DNA of 14,211 nucleotides from TMED109 sp002684605 (GCA_913046335.1 CAJWSU010000033.1:1-14211); one strand, 5' to 3'. Positions 1-7,637 are shown, counted from the first letter of the stretch. The notes: a model not told the origin generated them from the letters alone. Program-made: numbers and translations.

Positions 1-1087
1 TTGATGTAGCTGCTAAATCACTATTGTCCCAAGGTCCATATGTTTGTTTTAATAAACCATGGTTTAGGATTTCATTTATAAAGTTATAAGGAAATAATAT
101 TGATATTGCTTTTCTGACATTTCTATTTTTAAAAGGGAATTGCCTAGAATTTAATATTATACCTTCTATGCCTGACGGAGATTGTTTTTGAAATGTTTTT
201 TTTGTAATTTTGTTCTTAGGGTTCTCATGATATGCTGTTGCCCATCTTACAGCATCAGTCTCAATATTTACGTCGTATTCACCAGATAGGAAAGCTTGTA
301 AACTTACATTTGTATCTCTGTAAAAATCGTATTTAATTTTATTAAAATTATTTCTACCTAAGCTGTCTTGGCTGTTTTCTCTCCACCAACTCTTATTTTT
401 AGTGTATGTAATTGATCTCCCTGCCTTGATTTCTGTTATTAAATAAGGTCCTGAGCTAATAAATGGTTCAAGAGTAGTTTTAGTAAAATCTCTTTTTTTC
501 CAATATGCAGATGAAAATATTGGCATTAGGCCTATTATAAGTGGCATTTCAAAATTACTTTTTTCAGAAAATGTAAATCTAACTATATTACTTGTTATTT
601 CTTTTGCGTCTTTAACTAGAGAATAATAGGACCTTGTATGTGGGCGCCCATATTTTTTTAATGTTTCCCATGAGAAAATAATATCTTTATTAGTAATTTT
701 TTTCCCGTTGGAGAATTGAGCTTGAGGATTAATTTTGAATTCTACCCAGGATCTATCTTGAGGAGTTATTATTCCTTCTGCAATGCCAGGATATAAAGAG
801 AATGGTTCGTCCGGGCTCCATGTCATTAGTGATTCTATCACTAAACCTTTTATGCCTGGAGGAGCTATTCCTTTTATTATATATGGGTTTAGACTATTAA
901 AGGTTCCAATTTTTGCTAAATTTAATAACTCTGTTATTGGAGCTTTAGTATTAACTTTATTATCTCTTGCTTCTCCATTAGGTCTATTGGCTGATTCATG
1001 CATAGCTATAGTTTTTTTGAAACTCTGACTAAAACAATTATGGGAATAACAAATAGTAATTAATACAATTAAAAATATTTTTTTCAT
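1..1087 (-). CDS. Family 5 extracellular solute-binding protein, YejA-like (partial, C-terminus beyond window)
   Basis: The frame reads open from an ATG at 1087 down to base 1, giving 362 codons with no stop, so the C-terminal part (about 240 residues in YejA) lies outside. Residues 1-20 form a signal peptide (MKK start, hydrophobic core, CFS-Q cleavage region), so the product is periplasmic. A segment near residue 63 (FNSLNPYIIKGIAPPG) resembles the start of the mature YejA/oligopeptide-binding fold. The family signature follows near residues 110-145 (SWVEFKINPQAQFSNGK, then TNKDIIFSWETLKKYG). Family members bind peptides or peptide-like compounds and deliver them to an ABC importer; the permease and ATPase genes would be expected to the left. 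TAAGGA just before the ATG is the ribosome binding site. Substrate cannot be told from sequence. It is divergent from nrdA and shares the 288-bp regulatory gap with it. Confidence 0.85.
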   Translation of the reverse strand, partial: MKKIFLIVLITICYSHNCFSQSFKKTIAMHESANRPNGEARDNKVNTKAPITELLNLAKIGTFNSLNPYIIKGIAPPGIKGLVIESLMTWSPDEPFSLYPGIAEGIITPQDRSWVEFKINPQAQFSNGKKITNKDIIFSWETLKKYGRPHTRSYYSLVKDAKEITSNIVRFTFSEKSNFEMPLIIGLMPIFSSAYWKKRDFTKTTLEPFISSGPYLITEIKAGRSITYTKNKSWWRENSQDSLGRNNFNKIKYDFYRDTNVSLQAFLSGEYDVNIETDAVRWATAYHENPKNKITKKTFQKQSPSGIEGIILNSRQFPFKNRNVRKAISILFPYNFINEILNHGLLKQTYGPWDNSDLAATS

Positions 1088-1167
1088 ATCCTTAATTAAT
1101 ATTACTTACGAGTTTAAATCAAAATATTTATATATATATTCTAAATTAGGTTAAGCGCCTTCTTTTT

Positions 1168-1182
1168 GTTCTTGATTTGTTC
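1168..1182 (+). promoter_or_regulatory. Candidate LexA (SOS) box, GTTC-N7-GTTC
   Basis: GTTC at 1168-1171 and GTTC at 1179-1182 are separated by exactly seven bases. This is the direct-repeat LexA operator of Alphaproteobacteria. It lies between the divergent solute-binding gene and nrdA, about 50 bp upstream of the candidate nrdA -35 and overlapping a TATAAA at 1183-1188. Only eight bases are fixed, so a chance match somewhere in 14 kb is not rare; its position upstream of nrdAB, a DNA-synthesis operon, is what makes it credible. Confidence 0.4.
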
Positions 1183-1231
1183 TATAAATAATATTATTTT
1201 AAATAAAAATGTAATTATGGCTATTTTTTAG

Positions 1232-1265
1232 TTGACCGAACGCTATATTTGGTCAGTATAGATAT
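1232..1265 (+). promoter_or_regulatory. Likely nrdAB promoter
   Basis: TTGACC at 1232-1237 is a good -35 hexamer. The -10 is less clear: TATAGA at 1257-1262 sits after a 19-bp spacer, with further TATA-rich bases up to 1265. The left NrdR box lies inside the spacer, the arrangement expected of a repressed promoter. The leader to the nrdA ATG at 1376 would be about 105 nt. The exact start of transcription is not fixed by sequence. Confidence 0.4.
1240..1255 (+). promoter_or_regulatory. NrdR box 1
   Basis: The 10-bp core CTATATTTGG (1243-1252) matches the NrdR core CwAtATaTwG at 8 of 10 positions. It is the weaker of the pair, but its core starts exactly 31 bp before that of box 2, the three-helical-turn spacing typical of paired NrdR boxes upstream of ribonucleotide reductase genes. 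NrdR is the nucleotide-sensing repressor of these operons. Confidence 0.72.
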
Positions 1266-1270
1266 ATAAA

Positions 1271-1286
1271 CAACTATATATTGTGT
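1271..1286 (+). promoter_or_regulatory. NrdR box 2
   Basis: CAACTATATATTGTGT matches the consensus acaCwAtATaTwGtgt at 14 of 16 positions, including the whole core. Together with box 1, 31 bp upstream, it predicts repression of nrdAB by NrdR when dATP is high. It directly abuts the first DnaA box. Confidence 0.85.
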
Positions 1287-1320
1287 TTATCCCCATTTAA
1301 TTATCCACAGTTGTGGATAA
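1287..1320 (+). promoter_or_regulatory. Cluster of three DnaA boxes upstream of nrdA
   Basis: TTATCCACA, the consensus 9-mer DnaA box, occurs at 1301-1309 and again, inverted, at 1312-1320, making a perfect head-to-head pair two bases apart. A third site, TTATCCCCA at 1287-1295, differs by one base. DnaA boxes upstream of nrdAB are known in Escherichia coli, where DnaA links dNTP synthesis to replication. The cluster ends 55 bp before the nrdA start codon and lies between the NrdR boxes and the gene. A 20-bp inverted repeat in the leader could also form an RNA hairpin, an alternative or additional role. Confidence 0.8.
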
Positions 1321-1375
1321 ATGGAGTAAAAATTACAAAAAATCTGGTGGGACTAGATTAATTAGGAGAAAATAG

Positions 1376-3247
1376 ATGGATGGTAGTGGTCTAGAAAGTT
1401 CATACAAGGGTAAAGATCAAGGTGAGATGCTTAATGTGGTACAGGTAGAAAGAGGAAAGTCTGTAGAAATTAATGCTGAGCGAGATAATCTTTTAACAGA
1501 TTTTGGTAGAGCTACACTTGAAGATAGATATTTAATGCCTAATGAAACACCTCAAGACCTATTTGCTAGGGTTGCAAGTTATTTTTCTGATGACGATGCC
1601 CACGCGCAACGTATATACGATTATATGTCAAGATTATGGTTTATGCCATCTACCCCAGTACTTTCTAATGGAGGAACTGATAGAGGTCTTCCTATTTCTT
1701 GTTTTTTAAATGAGTCTGACGATAGCCTTCAAGGGATTGTTGATTTATGGAATGAAAATGTTTGGCTGGCTTCAAGAGGGGGAGGTATTGGCTCTTATTG
1801 GGGTAATTTAAGGTCTTTAGGGGAAAATGTAGGTAAAAATGGAAAAAACGGAAAAACTTCAGGTGTTATTCCTTTTATAAGGGTTATGGATTCTTTAACT
1901 TTGGCTATTAGTCAAGGAAGCTTAAGGCGAGGATCTGCGGCATGTTATTTACCAGTATGGCATCCTGAAATAGAAGAGTTTATTGAAATGCGTCGTCCTA
2001 CAGGTGGAGACCCCAATAGAAAAGCTCTTAATCTTCATCATGGAATAGTTATTCCAGATGCGTTTATGCGTGCTGTTGAAGCAGATGAAGATTGGGCTCT
2101 AAAGAGCCCTAAAGATGGTGCTGTTCAAACTACAGTTTCAGCTAGAGATTTATGGATACGTATTTTAACAGCTAGAGTAGAGACTGGTGAACCTTATTTA
2201 TTATTTATAGATCGTGTTAATGCAGATATTCCTCAACATCAAAAGCTTGCAGGTATGAGGGTAAAGATGTCAAATTTATGTAGTGAAATAACATTGCCTA
2301 CAGGTATAGATAGGTTTGGAAATGATAGAACTGCAGTTTGTTGTCTTTCATCATTAAATTTAGAAACTTATGATGAATGGAAGAATGTCCCAGGAATGGT
2401 TGAAGACATAATGCGGTTTTTAGATAATGTTTTACAAGATTTTATTGATAGAGCTCCTGATTCAATGGCTAAAGCTAAATACAGTGCAATGAGAGAAAGA
2501 AGTGTGGGCTTAGGCGTAATGGGATTTCAAAGCTTTTTACAAATGAGAAATGTTCCTATTGAATCTGTTACGGCATTATCTTGGAACAAAAAAATATTTA
2601 AAAAAATTAGAGAGGAAGTGGATTTAAGTTCTAAAGCTTTAGCAAAAGAAAAAGGGGCTTGTCCTGATGCAGCAGATTTTGGAATTGAAGAAAGGTTTTC
2701 TAATAAGCTAGCTGTTGCACCAACAGCTTCTATATCTATAATATGTGGCGGAGCTTCTCCAGGAATAGAGCCATCTGCTGGTAATTCTTTTGTGCAAAAA
2801 ACGTTGTCTGGTTCGTTTAATGTTAGGAATCGACATCTAAAGAAACTTTTAGCAGAAAAAAATAAAGATACAGATGAGGTTTGGTCTTCAATAACTACAA
2901 ATAAAGGGTCAGTTCAGCACTTAGAATTTTTAGATCAGCATGAAAAAGATGTTTTTAAATCTGCTTTTGAAATAGATCAGCGCTGGTTGATAGATTTAGC
3001 TGCACAGCGAACTCCTTATATATGTCAATCTCAATCTTTAAATGTTTTCATTGCTGCTGATGTGCATAAGAAAGACCTTCATCAAATTCATTTTCAAGCT
3101 TGGAAAAAAGGAATAAAAAGTATGTATTACTTAAGGTCCATGTCAATACAGCGTTCAGATGTAGTATCTAATATGGGGCAAGCAACTAATAATATTTCTG
3201 ATCAAGAAAATACAAATGATTATGAAGAATGTTTATCATGTCAATAA
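1376..3247 (+). CDS. nrdA: Ribonucleoside-diphosphate reductase, class I, alpha (large) subunit
   Basis: This catalytic subunit converts ribonucleoside diphosphates to deoxyribonucleotides, using a radical delivered by NrdB. The 623-residue chain has the expected residues: a first redox cysteine at C109 (ISCF), the active-site group N300-C302-E304 (NLCSE), a cysteine pair C322/C323 matching the second redox cysteine, the tyrosine radical relay Y584-Y585 (MYYLRS), and a C-terminal shuttle pair C619/C622 (ECLSCQ). Residues 1-45 hold no ATP-cone; the chain passes quickly into the reductase fold (FGRATLEDRYLMP, about 43-55). It should therefore lack the usual dATP off-switch in this subunit. AGGAGA at 1364-1369 supports the ATG at 1376. 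nrdB follows after 27 bp in the same direction, so the two form an operon, preceded by NrdR and DnaA sites. The sequence is of the type seen in Alphaproteobacteria. Confidence 0.97.
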   Translation: MDGSGLESSYKGKDQGEMLNVVQVERGKSVEINAERDNLLTDFGRATLEDRYLMPNETPQDLFARVASYFSDDDAHAQRIYDYMSRLWFMPSTPVLSNGGTDRGLPISCFLNESDDSLQGIVDLWNENVWLASRGGGIGSYWGNLRSLGENVGKNGKNGKTSGVIPFIRVMDSLTLAISQGSLRRGSAACYLPVWHPEIEEFIEMRRPTGGDPNRKALNLHHGIVIPDAFMRAVEADEDWALKSPKDGAVQTTVSARDLWIRILTARVETGEPYLLFIDRVNADIPQHQKLAGMRVKMSNLCSEITLPTGIDRFGNDRTAVCCLSSLNLETYDEWKNVPGMVEDIMRFLDNVLQDFIDRAPDSMAKAKYSAMRERSVGLGVMGFQSFLQMRNVPIESVTALSWNKKIFKKIREEVDLSSKALAKEKGACPDAADFGIEERFSNKLAVAPTASISIICGGASPGIEPSAGNSFVQKTLSGSFNVRNRHLKKLLAEKNKDTDEVWSSITTNKGSVQHLEFLDQHEKDVFKSAFEIDQRWLIDLAAQRTPYICQSQSLNVFIAADVHKKDLHQIHFQAWKKGIKSMYYLRSMSIQRSDVVSNMGQATNNISDQENTNDYEECLSCQ

Positions 3248-3274
3248 ATAAAATTTTATGGAGTAAGTAAGAAT

Positions 3275-4234
3275 ATGTCACTTTTAGATGCAAAACCAGT
3301 ATATAAACCTTTTCATTATCCTTGGGCCTATGATGCGTGGCTTCAACAACAAAGAATACATTGGTTGCCAGAAGAGGTGCCACTTGCAGATGATGTGAAG
3401 GATTGGAGCAAGACACTAACTGATGCAGAAAGAAATTTATTAACACAAATATTTAGATTTTTTGTTCAAGCAGATGTTGAAGTAAATAATTGTTATATGA
3501 CACATTATTCAAGAGTATTTAAGCCAACAGAAATTACTATGATGTTATCAGCATTTTCTAATACTGAAACTATACATATCGCTGCATATTCATATTTGCT
3601 GGATACAATTGGAATGCCGGAATTAGAATATGAGGCCTTTTTACATATTAAAGAAATGAGAGATAAATATGAATATATGCAAGGTTTTAATGTTAAATCG
3701 AACGTAGAAATTGCAAAAACTTTAGCAATGTTCGGTGCTTTTACTGAAGGTTTGCAACTGTTTGCTAGTTTTGCAATACTTTTAAACTTTCCTAGGTTTA
3801 ATAAAATGAAGGGGATGGGGCAAATAGTAACCTGGTCAGCTAGAGATGAAACCTTACATACAAACTCTATTATTAAGCTTTTTCATACATTTTTAGATGA
3901 AAACCCTGATGTAAAGAGAGAAGAACTAGCAAAAGATTTATATAAAGCATGTGATACTGTAATTCATCATGAAGACGCCTTTATTGACAGAGCTTTTGAG
4001 TTAGGTGGAGTGGAAGGTTTAAATGCTGAGGATGTTAAAAAATATATTAGATATATTGCCGATAATAGATTAGCTCAATTAAAAATGGATCCGTTGTATA
4101 ATATAGGTAAAAACCCTCTTCCTTATATGGATGATATGCTTAATTCTCTTGAACACACAAACTTTTTTGAAAATAGAGCTACAGAATATTCACGTGCTGC
4201 AACTCAAGGTACATGGGAAGATGCTTTCGCATAA
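3275..4234 (+). CDS. nrdB: Ribonucleoside-diphosphate reductase, class I, beta (radical-generating) subunit
   Basis: NrdB is a ferritin-like protein that builds a dimetal centre and a tyrosyl radical for NrdA. The 319-residue chain shows the full ligand set: D67 (QADVEV), E98 and H101 (NTETIH), E158 (TEG), E192 and H195 (RDETLH). Y105 lies four residues after H101, as the radical tyrosine Y122 of E. coli does, so this is a tyrosyl-radical enzyme and not a tyrosine-free class Ic type. There is no N-terminal ATP-cone, so neither subunit carries one. GGAGTAAG precedes the ATG by about eight bases. The stop codon is only 5 bp from the stop of the convergent gene on the minus strand, and no hairpin terminator is visible between them. 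The metal (Fe or Mn) cannot be told, and no NrdI partner is present in the window. Confidence 0.97.
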   Translation: MSLLDAKPVYKPFHYPWAYDAWLQQQRIHWLPEEVPLADDVKDWSKTLTDAERNLLTQIFRFFVQADVEVNNCYMTHYSRVFKPTEITMMLSAFSNTETIHIAAYSYLLDTIGMPELEYEAFLHIKEMRDKYEYMQGFNVKSNVEIAKTLAMFGAFTEGLQLFASFAILLNFPRFNKMKGMGQIVTWSARDETLHTNSIIKLFHTFLDENPDVKREELAKDLYKACDTVIHHEDAFIDRAFELGGVEGLNAEDVKKYIRYIADNRLAQLKMDPLYNIGKNPLPYMDDMLNSLEHTNFFENRATEYSRAATQGTWEDAFA

Positions 4235-4239
4235 ATTAA

Positions 4240-6519
4240 TTAGTTTTTATTTATTTTGGACCAAACTTTATTAGGGGTTGCAGGCATATCAATATGCTCA
4301 ATATTTAAAGCATTTACTATAGCGTTAATTACGGCGGGTGGAGCTCCTATAGCTCCAGCTTCTCCAGCCCCCTTTATTTGTAAAAGATTAGTTTTGCACG
4401 GTACCATATTCCAACGGATATCTACGTTAATTAAATCTTCGGCTCTAGGAATAGCGTAATCCATAAATGACCCTGATAATAGTTGCCCATTATCTTCATC
4501 ATATACAGTATTTTCATATATAGCTTGTCCTATACCTTGCGCAATACCACCATGTACTTGTCCGGCTAACATATTAGGGTTTATGACTAAGCCAAAATCA
4601 TCAACAACTGTATATTTTAAAATATCAATATGGCCTGTATCTTTATCAACTTCTAATTCGCAAATGTGACAACCATTTGGAAAAGTAAAGTTTGGAGGTG
4701 TCCATTTTTTAGAAACCTGGATCGGAACATCGCTTTCCTTAGCAAGGTCTTCTAAGCTAATAGTAAGATTAGTTCCTTCTGCTAAGAACATACCTTCTTT
4801 GTATTCTAATAGGTCTTTATTAACATTTAACTTTATAGCAGCTAATGATTTTGTTTCTTCAATAATATTCTCAGATGCAACTCTTATTGCAGATCCTCCA
4901 ACAGGTACCGACCTTGATCCTCCTGTGCCAGCTCCAAAAGCAATTAAGTCTGAGTCTCCCTGAATCACAGTCATTTTTTCTGGGGCAATACCCAAGAATT
5001 CACAGAGAATTTGTTTATAAGCTGTTTCATGTCCCTGCCCATTAGATTGGGTTCCTATATGGAGGGTAATATTTCCATCTTTTTTAAGAATAATAGTTGC
5101 TTCTTCTGGTCCACCACCAGAACAAGCCTCAATATAAGTAGAAAGGCCTATTCCTCTTAGTTTATTATTATTAAGAGAATTAGCTGCTCTCTCTTTAAAG
5201 CCTTTCCAATCAGAGTCTTCTACAGCTAGTTCCATAGTACTAATAAAGTCTCCAGAATCATATGTATGGTTTAAAGCAGTTTTATAAGGCATTGCACTCG
5301 CAGGTATTAAGTTTCTACGTCTAATTTCAATAGGACCTAGTCCAGTTCTCATTCCAGCTATATCAACTAACCTTTCAATGACATATGATGCTTCAGGTCT
5401 TCCTGCACCTCTATATGCATCGATTGCAGGGGTATTGGTAAAAACTCCAAGGACATTCACATATATTGCTGGAGTCTTATAACATCCTGCTAACATTGCA
5501 GTTCCTGCTAATGTAGGAACAAAAATAGCAAAATTAGATAAGTAGGCTCCTAAATTTGCTGTAGTATTTATTTTAATTCCTAAAAAAATTCCATCTTTAT
5601 CTAAAGCCATTTTAGCTTTTGTTACATGATCTCTTCCATGGGTATCAGAAAGAAAAGCTTCAGTTCTTTCTGATACCCATTTAACCGGGCGTCCTATTTT
5701 TTTAGCGGCAAATAAAGAGCATATATATTCGGGATAATTAAATAATTTCATTCCGAAGCCACCGCCGACATCAGTAGTAATAACTCTTAGATCCTTTGCT
5801 TCAATATTAAGTAATTCAGAAACTTTATCCCTAATACTATGAACTCCTTGAGATGAGCATCGTAACTCGTATTTGTCAGACTCTATATTATAAGAGGCAA
5901 TGGCTCCTCTAGTTTCCATAGAACTTGGTACTATTCTATTATTAATTAATTCAATTTCTACAACTCTTTCTGCAACCTCAAACGCCTCATCAACTTTTTC
6001 TTTTTCACCCATTTCCCAATCAAAACAGATATTGTTTTTTGAGTTATGCCAAACTTGAGGCGCATCATCTTTAATTGCTTCACTCGCAGATGTTACTGAA
6101 GGTAATTCTTCTATATCTAAATCAATTAACTCAGATGCATTTTTAGCTTGTTCTATTGTATTAGCTATTATAATTGCAATTGGATCCCCTACATGTCTAA
6201 CTATATCCATTGCAATTGCTGATCTTTCTGGAGCAAACATATCTGAATTATCTTTATTTTTAGCCTTAAAATTAGTAGGCATATCTTTTATTCCGGCATC
6301 TCTTAAATCTTTACCAATAAATATATTTATTACACCTTCTGCATTAAGCGCATCAGAAATATCAATATTTTTTATTTCACCATGGGCAATATTCGATCTA
6401 AGAACATACATAAATGTTTGGTTTTCAAGAGATATATCTCCAGTATATAAACCTTTACCTGAAATAAATTTTATATCTTCATCTCTTAATACTGGTTGAC
6501 CTATGCCAAATTTATTCAT
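4240..6519 (-). CDS. Xanthine dehydrogenase-family molybdopterin-binding subunit (form II CO-dehydrogenase large-subunit-like)
   Basis: A 759-residue molybdenum hydroxylase large subunit. The N-terminal part begins with the family's IGQPVLRDEDIKFISGKG segment; GGGFG at 252-256 and DAYRGAGRP at 367-375 are molybdopterin-cofactor and active-site loops, and GAGE near the C-terminus supplies the catalytic glutamate, E720. AYRGAGR is the form II motif. True aerobic CO dehydrogenase (form I) has AYRCSFR with the copper-binding cysteine, which is absent here, so CO oxidation should not be assumed. Form II enzymes probably hydroxylate other carbon substrates. The small FeS (CoxS) and FAD (CoxM) partners are not adjacent, so the gene is an orphan in this window. 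GAGG at 6527-6530 supports the start. It converges on nrdB and diverges from the next gene. A perfect 17-bp inverted repeat lies within it. Confidence 0.92.
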   Translation of the reverse strand: MNKFGIGQPVLRDEDIKFISGKGLYTGDISLENQTFMYVLRSNIAHGEIKNIDISDALNAEGVINIFIGKDLRDAGIKDMPTNFKAKNKDNSDMFAPERSAIAMDIVRHVGDPIAIIIANTIEQAKNASELIDLDIEELPSVTSASEAIKDDAPQVWHNSKNNICFDWEMGEKEKVDEAFEVAERVVEIELINNRIVPSSMETRGAIASYNIESDKYELRCSSQGVHSIRDKVSELLNIEAKDLRVITTDVGGGFGMKLFNYPEYICSLFAAKKIGRPVKWVSERTEAFLSDTHGRDHVTKAKMALDKDGIFLGIKINTTANLGAYLSNFAIFVPTLAGTAMLAGCYKTPAIYVNVLGVFTNTPAIDAYRGAGRPEASYVIERLVDIAGMRTGLGPIEIRRRNLIPASAMPYKTALNHTYDSGDFISTMELAVEDSDWKGFKERAANSLNNNKLRGIGLSTYIEACSGGGPEEATIILKKDGNITLHIGTQSNGQGHETAYKQILCEFLGIAPEKMTVIQGDSDLIAFGAGTGGSRSVPVGGSAIRVASENIIEETKSLAAIKLNVNKDLLEYKEGMFLAEGTNLTISLEDLAKESDVPIQVSKKWTPPNFTFPNGCHICELEVDKDTGHIDILKYTVVDDFGLVINPNMLAGQVHGGIAQGIGQAIYENTVYDEDNGQLLSGSFMDYAIPRAEDLINVDIRWNMVPCKTNLLQIKGAGEAGAIGAPPAVINAIVNALNIEHIDMPATPNKVWSKINKN
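5638..5680. repeat. Perfect 17-bp inverted repeat inside the molybdopterin subunit gene
   Basis: The left arm ATGGGTATCAGAAAGAA (5638-5654) is the exact reverse complement of TTCTTTCTGATACCCAT (5664-5680), with a 9-base loop. It is wholly coding and encodes part of the WVSERTEAFLSDTH region on the minus strand. It would form a strong hairpin in mRNA or cruciform in DNA. It is followed by coding sequence, not a U-tract, so it is not an obvious terminator. Confidence 0.9.
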
Positions 6520-6607
6520 ATTTATACCTCTTTTATTTCTTTACTTAGGTAATTATTTTAACATAAAATTTTATATTATTAAAACATTTAATATAGAGTA
6601 TTTATAT
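6520..6607. promoter_or_regulatory. Divergent promoter region
   Basis: This 88-bp gap, almost all A and T, separates the minus-strand molybdopterin subunit gene from the plus-strand cyclophilin-like gene and must hold promoters for both. No single -35/-10 pair stands out against the AT background. Confidence 0.4.
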
Positions 6608-6979
6608 ATGAAAAAAATAAAAATAAATTTTTTAAAGATTTCTATTTTAGTAAACTTACATAATACAAAAAATGCAGCGCTAATTTGGGAATCGTGTCCT
6701 ATAAAATCTATTGTAAATACTTGGGGTAATGAAATCTATTTTAAAACTAAGGTAAATACTATAAAAGATAGAACGGCTAAAGACATAATAAATAAAGGAG
6801 AAATAGCTTTTTGGGTAGAAGGTTCTTCTATAGCTATAGGTTTTGGACCAACACCTATTTCAAAGAATAATGAAATAAGATTAGTAACTAATGCTAATAT
6901 TATTGGGCATACTAACACAGAATTATCTTCTTTATCTATGGTTAATTCTGGAGAAATTGTTATAGTAGAGCGTATATAA
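6608..6979 (+). CDS. TM1367-like small cyclophilin-fold protein (Cyclophilin_like / DUF369)
   Basis: A 123-residue protein matching the small bacterial cyclophilin-like family related to Thermotoga TM1367. The recognisable run is VNTWGNEIYF (36-45), then GEIAFWVEG (64-72), GFGPTPIS (78-85) and VTNANIIGH (93-101), in family order and spacing; the length is also typical. Biochemical function is not established in this family; peptidyl-prolyl isomerase activity should not be assumed. The frame is open upstream to 6503, but that would overlap the divergent gene start, and residues before ATG 6608 look like translated AT-rich DNA, so the internal ATG is preferred although no strong ribosome site precedes it. 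The next gene starts 19 bp downstream on the same strand, suggesting co-transcription. Confidence 0.78.
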   Translation: MKKIKINFLKISILVNLHNTKNAALIWESCPIKSIVNTWGNEIYFKTKVNTIKDRTAKDIINKGEIAFWVEGSSIAIGFGPTPISKNNEIRLVTNANIIGHTNTELSSLSMVNSGEIVIVERI

Positions 6980-6998
6980 TTTATCAGAGGATTTACTT

Positions 6999-7583
6999 AT
7001 GACTAAAACAGTTACATTTTATTTTGACTATGGAAGTCCTGCTACATACTTAGCATGGACGCAAATAAAGACTATAATTGAAGAAGCAAATGCAACCCTT
7101 AATATGATTCCTATACTACTTGGAGGCGTGTTTAAGGAAACAGGTAATACTTCTCCTGCTACTGTTCCTGCTAAAGGCAAGTGGATGAATAATGATTTAA
7201 AAAAACATTCAAAAATTTATAATGTTGAATTCAATTCAAATAGTTTTTTTCCTATAAATACATTAAATTTAATGCGAGGCGCAATCGCTGCAAAAACAAT
7301 GAATATATTTCAAGAGTATTCAGAAGCAATATTCACTGGAATATGGGTTAAAGATTTAAATTTAGGAGATTTCTCTGTTCTTCAAGATTATTTAGAAAAA
7401 AACAAGATAGATACTAAAAAATTATTTGATTTAGTTCAATCGGATGAAGTTAAAACAATGTTAATTCAAAACACTAAGGAAGCTGTTGAGCAAGGTGTTT
7501 TTGGAGCACCTACTTTTATCATAGATAATGAGTTGATATTTGGTCAAGATAGATTAAATTTTATAAAATTAGCCTTAAAATAG
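6999..7583 (+). CDS. 2-hydroxychromene-2-carboxylate isomerase / DsbA-family (kappa-GST-like) oxidoreductase
   Basis: A 194-residue protein of the DsbA/kappa-class glutathione transferase fold. It starts with the family pattern TFYFDYGSPATYLAW (6-20), with S13 at the glutathione-activating serine position and no CxxC. PILLGGVFKETGN (38-50) and the cis-proline loop GVFGAPTFI (166-174) are also characteristic. Family members isomerise 2-hydroxychromene-2-carboxylate in naphthalene breakdown, or act as glutathione-dependent enzymes on unknown substrates; no other aromatic-degradation gene is seen here, so the precise substrate is open. AGAGG before the ATG is the ribosome site. It probably shares a transcript with the cyclophilin-like gene. 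Confidence 0.88.
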   Translation: MTKTVTFYFDYGSPATYLAWTQIKTIIEEANATLNMIPILLGGVFKETGNTSPATVPAKGKWMNNDLKKHSKIYNVEFNSNSFFPINTLNLMRGAIAAKTMNIFQEYSEAIFTGIWVKDLNLGDFSVLQDYLEKNKIDTKKLFDLVQSDEVKTMLIQNTKEAVEQGVFGAPTFIIDNELIFGQDRLNFIKLALK

Positions 7584-7637
7584 TAATATTATAATTCTTT
7601 TTTAATATAAATTTAATTAGGTATTGTAAAATACATT

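Noticed and set aside
783..1028. 81-codon plus-strand reading frame
   Set aside because: It is a shadow of the minus-strand solute-binding protein, which has a signal peptide and family motifs.
1287..1320. Replication origin
   Set aside because: Three DnaA boxes at an nrdA promoter fit known nrdAB regulation; there is no larger array, no AT-rich unwinding repeats and no origin-linked gene such as dnaA, hemE or parA nearby.
3186..3446. 86-codon minus-strand frame across the nrdA-nrdB junction
   Set aside because: It covers the nrdA end and nrdB start in antisense and has no family features.
4240..6519. True carbon monoxide dehydrogenase (coxL form I)
   Set aside because: The active-site loop reads AYRGAGR and not AYRCSFR, and the partner subunits are absent.
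6503..6607. Upstream 35-codon extension of the cyclophilin-like gene
   Set aside because: It would overlap the start of the divergent gene, and the residues are translated AT-rich spacer without family similarity; ATG 6608 gives the normal family length.
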